The notes beneath the pieces are model-generated. The model was not told the origin of the DNA, ran no database searches, and saw only the letters and a program-made list of their open reading frames with translations. 64,000 nt of DNA. It comes from Beijerinckiaceae bacterium. GTDB lineage: Bacteria > Pseudomonadota > Alphaproteobacteria > Rhizobiales > Beijerinckiaceae. The DNA is taken from contig JAPZUD010000006.1 of NCBI GenBank assembly GCA_027533425.1, positions 598,037 through 662,036 of the forward strand. Direction: 5' to 3'. A program made the position numbers and the translations under genes. Shown here piece by piece: positions 58,437-64,000 of the stretch (positions within the stretch are counted from its first letter, which is position 1; each line of letters starts with the position of its first letter).

Positions 58437-58928
58437 GGCATCGCCCGAGATCTTGTCGGTCAGTGCCATCAGCAATCCCGAACCGACGAAGACGAGATGG
58501 ATCACGACCAGCCAGATCAGGTCCCGGTCGCTGACATTCTTCACATTCATGAAGGCCTTGAGCACCTGGATCCCGGAAATCGCGACGATCGAGGAGAGGA
58601 GCTTGAGCTTCAGACCCGAGAAATCGATCTTGCCCATCCATTCCGGCCAGTCCTTCGCATCATCGACCTCGATCTTGGACACGAAATTCTCGTAGCCCGA
58701 GAAGATGACGATGATGATCAGCGATCCGGTCAATGTCAGGTCAACCAGCGCAAGAACCCCGAGAATGACATCGGATTCGGTGGCGGTCAGGGCATGGACG
58801 ACGAAATGAACCGTCTCCTGACCGGCCTTGAGCAGCAGGACGCAGAGCGAGACGACAAGCATCACGTAGAACGGCGCCAGCAGCCAGCGGCTCCTGAAAA
58901 GGAATTGTTCAAGCACACGTTCGATCAT
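58425..58928 (-). CDS. YqhA/UPF0114 family (TIGR00645) membrane protein
   Basis: A 167-residue inner-membrane protein with four hydrophobic segments (about 15-35, 55-77, 108-125, 137-158). The N-terminus (IERVLEQFLFRSRWLLAPFY) and the GLKLKLLSSIVAISGIQVLK helix are characteristic of UPF0114. Function is unknown. It is a single gene between convergent ptsN and the msrA stop. Confidence 0.88.
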   Translation of the reverse strand: MIERVLEQFLFRSRWLLAPFYVMLVVSLCVLLLKAGQETVHFVVHALTATESDVILGVLALVDLTLTGSLIIIVIFSGYENFVSKIEVDDAKDWPEWMGKIDFSGLKLKLLSSIVAISGIQVLKAFMNVKNVSDRDLIWLVVIHLVFVGSGLLMALTDKISGDAKSH

Positions 58929-59010
58929 GGGGGCACCCGGCCGAAGAAGGACCGGCAGCCTTTAGCATCCGGCACGGCCGATGAGAAGCGCCATACCGGT
59001 GCCGGCGGAC

Positions 59011-59667
59011 TCAGTCTGCGGCCTTTGCCAGTCCGATCGGGCAGGAAACGCCGGTCCCACCGAGCCCGCAATAGCCGCCCGGGTTCTTGGCAAGATATTG
59101 CTGGTGATAGCCTTCCGCAAAATAGAACGGCCCGGCCTCGCGGATCTCCGTGGTGATCCGCCCGTAGCCGCGGGCATCGAGCGCGGCCTGGAAGGCGGCC
59201 ATCGAGGCTTCCGCCGCCTGGCGCTGCGCCGGCGAGGTTACGTAGATGCCGGAGCGGTATTGCGTGCCGACATCGTTGCCCTGCCGCATGCCCTGGGTGG
59301 GATCATGGTTTTCCCAGAAGGTCTTGAGCAGCATGTCATAGCTGATCTCGGCCGGATTATGGACCACCAGCACCACCTCGTTATGGCCTGTCAGGCCGGA
59401 GCAGACTTCCTCGTAGGTCGGGTTCGGCGTGTACCCGGCCGCATAGCCGACGGCCGTGGTCCAGATCCCCTTCCCAAGCTGCCAGAACTTGCGCTCTGCC
59501 CCCCAGAAGCAGCCCAGGCCGAAAATCGCCATCTCCAGCCCGTCCGGATAGGGCCCCTTCAGCGGCTGCCCCAGCACGTGATGGCGGCTGGCCGTGGCGA
59601 TCGCCTCGGGCCGTCCCGGCAGGGCGGTGGCAGCGCTGGGCATTTCGGATTTCTTGCGGAAAAACAT
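59011..59667 (-). CDS. msrA: Peptide-methionine (S)-S-oxide reductase
   Basis: MsrA reduces methionine-S-sulfoxide in proteins and free methionine. The 218-residue product has the catalytic motif GCFWG with C53, the [18 protein letters not shown] block, and the C-terminal cysteines [14 protein letters not shown] used for resolution and thioredoxin recycling. The ~45-residue N-terminal extension is usual for this alphaproteobacterial form. It diverges from the tRNA-Ser transcription unit. Confidence 0.95.
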   Translation of the reverse strand: MFFRKKSEMPSAATALPGRPEAIATASRHHVLGQPLKGPYPDGLEMAIFGLGCFWGAERKFWQLGKGIWTTAVGYAAGYTPNPTYEEVCSGLTGHNEVVLVVHNPAEISYDMLLKTFWENHDPTQGMRQGNDVGTQYRSGIYVTSPAQRQAAEASMAAFQAALDARGYGRITTEIREAGPFYFAEGYHQQYLAKNPGGYCGLGGTGVSCPIGLAKAAD

Positions 59668-59772
59668 CGGATTTCCCTTTCAATGGCTCGCTCCAAGCTG
59701 GGGCCGTCCCCGCAGCCGTGCAACCCCTGTCAACCAAACGTGAAACGATCGCGATCCAGAGCCTCGCAAGCC

Positions 59773-59801
59773 TTGCATTTTTCGCCGCACCCCGCCATAA
59801 G
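59773..59801 (+). promoter_or_regulatory. Predicted promoter for the tRNA-Ser transcript
   Basis: TTGCAT (59773-59778) and CATAAG (59796-59801) are separated by 17 bases and followed by GGCCGGGC, a GC-rich discriminator like those of stringently controlled stable-RNA promoters. A transcript from here would include the truncated tRNA copy and then the full tRNA. Confidence 0.4.
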
Positions 59802-59834
59802 GCCGGGCTTGCGTCGCCCTGCGACGCGATACCC

Positions 59835-59981
59835 GCGCCTTCCCGGCGTGCGTGTGGACAGGTGGCCGAGTGGTTGAAGGCGCACCAGCGATGCCCGAGG
59901 GCATCGCGTCCGGAGTAAGGGAAATTGCGTGCGCCTTCCCGGCGTGCGTGTGGACAGGTGGCCGAGTGGTTGAAGGCGCAC
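59835..59981 (+). repeat. 51-base direct repeat containing the tRNA-Ser 5' half (two copies, 96-base offset)
   Basis: Positions 59835-59885 and 59931-59981 are identical. Each holds ~21 bases of 5' flank plus the acceptor 5' strand and D-arm of tRNA-Ser. The copies then diverge: the first enters a perfect hairpin, the second the real anticodon arm. Confidence 0.95.
59856..59907 (+). pseudogene. Truncated tRNA-Ser 5' half followed by a perfect 9-base-pair hairpin
   Basis: Bases 59856-59885 equal the first 30 bases of the downstream tRNA-Ser. Instead of the anticodon arm there is GCGATGCCC-GA-GGGCATCGC (59888-59907), a perfect hairpin. No variable or T arm follows, so it cannot be a functional tRNA, but it may be transcribed in the tRNA leader. 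Confidence 0.75.
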
Positions 59982-60041
59982 GCCTGGAACGCGTGTATAG
60001 GGGCAACTCTATCGAGGGTTCGAATCCCTCCCTGTCCGCCA
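59952..60041 (+). tRNA. tRNA-Ser (anticodon GGA)
   Basis: A class II tRNA of 90 bases including an encoded CCA. The acceptor stem GGACAGG / CCTGTCC is perfect; the anticodon stem CACGC / GCGTG encloses the loop CTGGAAC with anticodon GGA at 59986-59988 (reads UCC and UCU). A long variable arm (ATAG...CTAT) and the T arm GAGGG-TTCGAAT-CCCTC are present. The 5' half is duplicated 96 bases upstream. Confidence 0.98.
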
Positions 60042-60071
60042 TCGCCCGGAGACCAGGTCAACAGCGCCCGC

Positions 60072-60945
60072 TCAGGAAGTGCTGCGTTTCCAGGGCGCCG
60101 GCACGATGCGGCCGCGTCTGACCGCCATCATCAGCAGCACAAGGCCCGTGGCGGTGCAGAATGCGAAGGCGAGGACCGACGATTCCAGCCCGAAACTGCC
60201 ACCTGTCAGCACTTCTGGCCCGCGGATGTTGGAGCGGATCAGCCCTGGCTCCGAAATCGAACCGGAAACGATGCCGGAGAAAATGGCTGACTGGGTGTAG
60301 TTCCACGCCATGTGGAAGCCGATGCTCAGCCAAAGTCGGCGCGTCAGCATAAAGGCGGCGGCAAGCAGGATTCCGGCTTCAATGCTGATGTAGATCGCGC
60401 CGGTTATCGTACCCGCCGGGTTCGCCAGATGCACAAGACCGAAAACGAGGGCAGAAACAGCCAGCGAAATCCAGCTGCCGAGCATGTCTTCGACGGAGCG
60501 AAAGAGAACACCCCCGAAAGAAAAGTTCCTCGAAGAATCCGGAACTCAACGCCATCGCGATGGCAGGAATCACGAAGGTCCACGGGTTCAGGCCCTCGAT
60601 GCGGTACATCCCGAGCGCCATCAGGATGAGGATACAAGCGGTGTAGAGTCCGGCGCCGATCACCATTCCGATTCCCCATTCCCGGCCTGCGCCTGAAAAG
60701 GAAAGTTCGCTCAACGGGCGCCGCTCGATGAAGCGGGTCCAGCCGGCATAGAAGGCGAGCGCCGCACTCGCCATACCGACCACAGCCGCAATCGCTTTCA
60801 GCGGCTCTCCCTTGAAATAGACCATGAAGCCACTGCTGATGCCCATCATGACGAAGATCGGGCCGCCGAGAAGAAAAAGACGGACGAGCGGCAATTGCAG
60901 GATACGCAACCACGGCGGCGGGGCGGTGTTTTCTGCTCCGGACAT
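60072..60945 (-). pseudogene. CPBP family intramembrane metalloprotease, frameshifted
   Basis: CPBP (CAAX protease and bacteriocin-processing) membrane protease split across two frames. The first frame begins at 60945 (GAGGA upstream, SGAENTAPPPWLRIL) and runs through several membrane segments to the EEXXXR motif FFEELFFRG; the second continues with RSVEDMLGSW, FGLVH and HMAWN, the remaining CPBP catalytic motifs. Removing one base from the five-C run at 60511-60515 restores a single ~290-residue ORF with every motif intact. It may be a sequencing error, a phase-variable tract or a recent inactivation. Confidence 0.85.
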
Positions 60946-61243
60946 GAAGAATATCCTCGTCGGCTGTATTGAAGGGGCGTTCGTATACTTCACGAAGCGT
61001 TTCCGCCAACGCAACCGGAAAGTCCGCGCCGGGTTTCCGAACCTGTGCTGGCTTCTCGGCAGAGAATGATGTTGGCAGGAAGGCCCGTCCTGTCCGACCC
61101 TGTCATCCATCGAGGATCGATGCTTGCCGCAGGGAGTTGAAATTTAACGATTGCACGCTAGAACCCCTCGCGGGTGCGCTGTCCGGGTGTCGGGCAGGCA
61201 GGGTTAACGAAGGTCGGGCCGCCTTCGCGGGTAACCCGTGTCC
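60946..61243. other. Divergent spacer between CPBP and nhaA genes
   Basis: About 298 bases that must hold both promoters. ORFs crossing it have no recognisable similarity. A TTTAACGATTGCACGC tract and several short GC-rich inverted segments are present, but no site could be assigned with confidence. Confidence 0.5.
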
Positions 61244-62407
61244 ATGCGCCAGACCTTTGCCATCCGTCATTTCCTGAAGAGCGAAGCCGCAGGCGGCGTC
61301 ATCCTGATGGGTGTTGCCTTCCTTGCCATTATCATCGCAAATTCGCCCCTCGCGCCGGCCTACTTCACGACCCTCGGCCGCTACATTGGCGGGCTGTCGA
61401 TCCTGCACTGGATCAACGACGCGCTGATGGCGGTGTTTTTCCTGCTGGTCGGGCTGGAAATCAAACGCGAATTCCTTGTCGGCCAGCTCTCGACCTGGCC
61501 ACGTCGCGCCTTGCCCGGCCTTGCGGCCTTGGGCGGAATGGTGGTCCCCGGGCTGATCTATGTGGCGTTCAATGCCCACTCGCCTGAAACCTTGCGCGGT
61601 TGGGCCATTCCGGCGGCGACGGACATTGCCTTCGCGCTCGGCGTGCTTTCGCTGCTGGGATCGCGCGTTCCGATTTCCCTCAAGGTGTTCCTGACCGCAC
61701 TGGCCATTCTCGATGACCTCGGCGCCGTCATCATCATCGCCCTGTTCTATACGGCCAAACTGAACCTGCTCGCCCTGCTGGGTGCGCTGGGCGTGCTTGT
61801 TGCGCTTGTCGTCCTCAACCGGTCCGGGCACCGGAACCTGCTGGCCTATCTGCTTCTTGGCGTGCTGCTCTGGGCCTTCGTCCTCAAGTCGGGCGTCCAC
61901 GCGACGCTGGCCGGCGTCATGCTTGCCCTGACGATCCCGCTGACACCGCCGCCGGGTGCAACGGACGAGGAAGAGCCACCGCTGAACCGGCTTGAACATG
62001 CGCTTCATCCCTGGGTCGCATTCCTGATCATTCCGGTCTTCGGTTTCGCCAATGCCGGCGTCTCGCTGGCCGGCGTCGGCCCGTCGGCCCTGCTCGCCTC
62101 GGTTCCGCTGGGGATCATGCTGGGCCTGTTTGTCGGCAAGCAGATCGGTGTCTTCGGCTTCGCCTGGCTGGCCATCCGGACCGGTCTCGCCGATCTGCCG
62201 GCCAGGGCGACCTGGCTCCAGCTCTACGGTGTCTCTCTGCTCTGCGGGATCGGCTTCACAATGAGCCTTTTCATCGGTCTGCTGGCCTTTCCCGGGTCGC
62301 CCGGGTTTCAGGATCAGACCAAGATCGGCGTCCTGGCAGGTTCGCTCATGGCCGGAACAATCGGTTGGCTGGTCCTGCGGCTGGCACCCCCCGACCGGCG
62401 GGACTGA
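61244..62407 (+). CDS. nhaA: Na+/H+ antiporter NhaA
   Basis: NhaA exports sodium in exchange for protons across the inner membrane. The 387-residue product has about eleven or twelve hydrophobic segments, the ion-binding pair in [16 protein letters not shown] (DD), the [14 protein letters not shown] aspartate and the [13 protein letters not shown] loop. The start may be this ATG or a GTG six bases upstream; neither has a strong ribosome binding site. Divergent from the CPBP gene across about 300 bases. Confidence 0.95.
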   Translation: MRQTFAIRHFLKSEAAGGVILMGVAFLAIIIANSPLAPAYFTTLGRYIGGLSILHWINDALMAVFFLLVGLEIKREFLVGQLSTWPRRALPGLAALGGMVVPGLIYVAFNAHSPETLRGWAIPAATDIAFALGVLSLLGSRVPISLKVFLTALAILDDLGAVIIIALFYTAKLNLLALLGALGVLVALVVLNRSGHRNLLAYLLLGVLLWAFVLKSGVHATLAGVMLALTIPLTPPPGATDEEEPPLNRLEHALHPWVAFLIIPVFGFANAGVSLAGVGPSALLASVPLGIMLGLFVGKQIGVFGFAWLAIRTGLADLPARATWLQLYGVSLLCGIGFTMSLFIGLLAFPGSPGFQDQTKIGVLAGSLMAGTIGWLVLRLAPPDRRD

Positions 62408-62553
62408 GCCGGTCCGGAACGGTTCGGGAACGATACCCGCTTGATCGGCTTGCCATTTATGGCATAACGCGCCAATCTCAGGCAGAAAGGCCGGGTTCAG
62501 GCGTGTGTACCGGAGTTTTCTCTGGTCGGAAGACAGGACAGGGGAATTCCGCG

Positions 62554-63243
62554 ATGATCATCACGGGCACGGACAGCAAGGATGCGGGCATGCATCCCTC
62601 GGGCTCTCTCCATCGGCGCTCTTTTCTGCTTGGCGCAACAGCCGGGTTGGGCACGTTGGCTCTGGGCGGCTGCGTCACCAATGACGGCATGAGCCTCGCC
62701 GAGGCGGAAAAACTCTACGGCGCGGTGCCGGACAAGAAGTTCCCGATCCCCGCGGTTGATATCAGCCAGGTCGATCCGAAATATTTCCGTCGTACCGTGC
62801 GGCTCGAGACCGACGAGGCCCCGGGGACGATCATCGTCGATCCGAAAAACTTTTACGTCTACCGGATCGAGGGCGAGGGCAATGCCACCCGTTATGGCGC
62901 CAATGTCGGCCGCGAAGGCTTCCTCTGGAGCGGCGAGGCCTATGTCGGGCGCAAGGCGGAATGGCCGACCTGGACGCCGCCGAGGGAAATGATCAAGCGG
63001 CAGCCGGAAGTCGCCAAATATGCCCGCGGCATGCCGGGCGGCCCCGAAAACCCGCTCGGTGCCCGCACGCTGTACCTGTATCAGAACGGCGTCTACACGC
63101 TGTACACGATCTACAGCACCAGCGACCCGGAATCGATCGGCAGCGGCGTCACCAGTGGCTGCACGGGCCTGCTGACGCAGGACATGATCGATCTTTATGA
63201 CCGGACGCCCGTCAAGACGAAGGTCATTGTTCTCCCGTCCTGA
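62554..63243 (+). CDS. Divergent L,D-transpeptidase (YkuD) lipoprotein with altered active site
   Basis: A 229-residue exported protein. The N-terminus combines a twin-arginine-like HRRSFLLGATAG with a lipobox LGGC (C40), suggesting a Tat-targeted lipoprotein. The YkuD domain (about 85-229) includes ARTLYLYQNG, SIGSGVTSGC and a DLYDRTPVKTKVIV end. The catalytic cysteine is C203. However, the histidine of the usual IHGT motif is replaced by Tyr (Y187 in TIYST), and the arginine of SGCIRM is Gly (SGCTGL). It either has a modified mechanism or belongs to a non-canonical rhizobial subfamily. The product may crosslink or attach proteins to peptidoglycan. Confidence 0.8.
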   Translation: MIITGTDSKDAGMHPSGSLHRRSFLLGATAGLGTLALGGCVTNDGMSLAEAEKLYGAVPDKKFPIPAVDISQVDPKYFRRTVRLETDEAPGTIIVDPKNFYVYRIEGEGNATRYGANVGREGFLWSGEAYVGRKAEWPTWTPPREMIKRQPEVAKYARGMPGGPENPLGARTLYLYQNGVYTLYTIYSTSDPESIGSGVTSGCTGLLTQDMIDLYDRTPVKTKVIVLPS

Positions 63244-63733
63244 CGCGGGAGCACGCCCATCGGCGCGGCCCCGGCGCTCTCGGCCTCTTCATCCCGTCCT
63301 GCCCGTTGTGTCGGTCATCTTCCGGCAAGGGGGTGGCTTGTCCGGAATCGTCGCCGGGCAGCCATGACCGTTCTTCTGCCCGCGCCTGGCAGGGGAATAC
63401 GGCTGCTCGCTGTTGTTTTTTGGACCGCCTGATCGGCTCTCCGACGCATCGGGATTCCATGATCGCTTCGGCCTCCCGGACCAGCGCTTCCCTTCCTCTG
63501 CGAAAGTTTACGCAGCGCAAATCTGCGATTTCCGGAGATTTTTACCGCCTGTTTACTATCAAAAAACGCAAGTCATCGAAAAACAATCTCGTTAAGATTT
63601 GAGTTGTTCTGGCTCTCAATGATGCACAAATCAGCAGCAGGAAAGCTTCTGAAAAAGCAACGTGAAATTACCTGCGTATTTATACGTGGCTTAATTCACA
63701 CTTTGATCTATGTGCATTCAGAAGGAGCGCACA
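63244..63733 (+). promoter_or_regulatory. 490-base upstream region of the flagellin gene
   Basis: There is no convincing gene here. The first ~250 bases are GC-rich; a CTCCCG / CGGGAG hairpin overlaps the transpeptidase stop. From about 63490 the DNA becomes strikingly AT-rich, as expected of a flagellin promoter and long untranslated leader. No clear sigma-28 or sigma-54 consensus was found; a TGG...GC pair at 63610-63625 has N11 rather than N10 spacing. A good GAAGGAGCG ribosome binding site lies eight bases before the flagellin ATG. Confidence 0.5.
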
Positions 63734-64000
63734 ATGTCTGTCGTTTTCAATGCCGCCACTGCGGCCAACGTCAATATCCTCCAGACGACCAACCGTCTCT
63801 TCCAGATCTCCCAGAAGCGTGTTGCCACGGGCAAGGCGATCTTCGGCGCGGCCGATGACGCCACCAAGTACACGATGTCGGAGACGATGCTGAGCCGCTC
63901 GTCGAACCTCAACCGCGTCAACAACAACATCTCGACGGCCCTCAAGACCCTTGAGTCGACCGATCTCGCCCTGAAGCAGATCCGCAACCTGCTCCAGCAG
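63734..64000 (+). CDS. Flagellin, N-terminal part (cut by window edge)
   Basis: Flagellin is the filament subunit exported through the flagellar type III apparatus. The visible 89 residues contain the conserved N-terminal D0/D1 helices: residues include NILQTTNRLFQISQKRVATG then IFGAADDATKYTMSETML and STALKTLESTDLALKQI. The pattern resembles alphaproteobacterial FlaA-type flagellins rather than enteric FliC. It is preceded by GAAGGAG and a long AT-rich leader. The 3' part and other flagellar genes lie beyond the right edge. Confidence 0.93.
   Translation, partial: MSVVFNAATAANVNILQTTNRLFQISQKRVATGKAIFGAADDATKYTMSETMLSRSSNLNRVNNNISTALKTLESTDLALKQIRNLLQQ

Noticed and set aside
59680..60042. 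Minus-strand ORF beginning [10 protein letters not shown] across the tRNA-Ser
   Set aside because: This is the antisense of the tRNA-Ser gene, a classic false ORF; the internal repeat in the translation is just the 51-base DNA repeat.
59835..60945. Integrated element at tRNA-Ser
   Set aside because: No integrase gene follows, and the duplicated part is the 5' rather than the 3' end of the tRNA, unlike typical attachment-site duplications.
63306..63602. 98-codon + strand ORF upstream of flagellin
   Set aside because: No ribosome binding site, no similarity, and the composition shifts abruptly from GC-rich to AT-rich inside it; most likely non-coding leader DNA.
63610..63625. Sigma-54 promoter for flagellin (TGG...GC)
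   Set aside because: The GG and GC dinucleotides are 11 rather than 10 bases apart and the flanking TTGCA is missing.

Overview
The window is about 64 kb of GC-rich chromosomal DNA, almost certainly from an alphaproteobacterium. Gene order looks most like the Hyphomicrobiales (Rhizobiales): hemE / ppsR-maf-aroE-coaE-dnaQ with fxsA-secB opposite, tim44-mltA-smr, hisB-DUF2628-hisHAFE-coaA, hslV-X-hslU, lnt-XRE regulator-metK-trmB-rimP-nusA-ylxR-infB-rbfA-truB-rpsO-pnp, and RNase D-lptCAB-rpoN-hpf-ptsN. The genus cannot be named from sequence alone. Genes are densely packed, with many 1-4 base stop/start overlaps. To the right of hemE roughly three quarters of the genes lie on the + strand. No insertion sequence, integrase, CRISPR array or rRNA operon was seen.

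Layout. 1-1 kb: 5' part of hemE (minus strand), then a 392-base gap before ppsR that is the classic alphaproteobacterial oriC position and carries DnaA-box-like 9-mers. 1-9.5 kb: ppsR, maf, aroE, coaE, dnaQ, secB/fxsA (minus), tim44, mltA, smr, adenosine kinase. 9.5-14.1 kb: minus-strand histidine operon ending in coaA. 14.2-18.1 kb: hslV and hslU with a rearranged middle, where two different passenger genes (DUF4272 and a DUF2157-like membrane protein) are separated by an in-frame hslU'-'hslV chimera. 18-30.6 kb: metallophosphatase, murJ, trpS, usp, nfuA, tsaB, rimI, plsC, miaB, phoH, ybeY, corC-like, lnt. 30.6-43.9 kb: XRE regulator, metK, trmB, the rimP-nusA-infB operon, rbfA, truB, rpsO, pnp. 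43.9-52.1 kb: a metabolic block with a cysteine hydrolase, pgi, a fused allantoinase/OHCU decarboxylase, uraH, pcaC-pcaH-pcaG-pcaB (no pcaD) and a ring-cleaving dioxygenase. 52.2-58.3 kb: RNase D, LPS transport genes, rpoN, hpf, ptsN. 58.4-64 kb: a YqhA-family protein, msrA, tRNA-Ser(GGA) preceded by a truncated copy of its own 5' half, a frameshifted CPBP protease, nhaA, a divergent L,D-transpeptidase and the start of a flagellin gene.

Most of the window is conserved core: translation, tRNA modification, cell envelope, histidine and cofactor synthesis, protein quality control. The least ordinary items are (1) the duplicated slot between hslV and hslU, whose junction is a microhomology fusion still open as a 71-codon ORF, with a lower-GC DUF4272 gene in one slot; (2) the candidate oriC; (3) a promoter plus hairpin-terminator leader ahead of rimP-nusA; (4) a perfect 11-base-arm palindrome abutting the metK promoter; (5) the tRNA-Ser partial duplication with a perfect hairpin where the anticodon arm should be; (6) an L,D-transpeptidase that keeps its cysteine but lacks the usual histidine and arginine; (7) the CPBP frameshift in a homopolymer.
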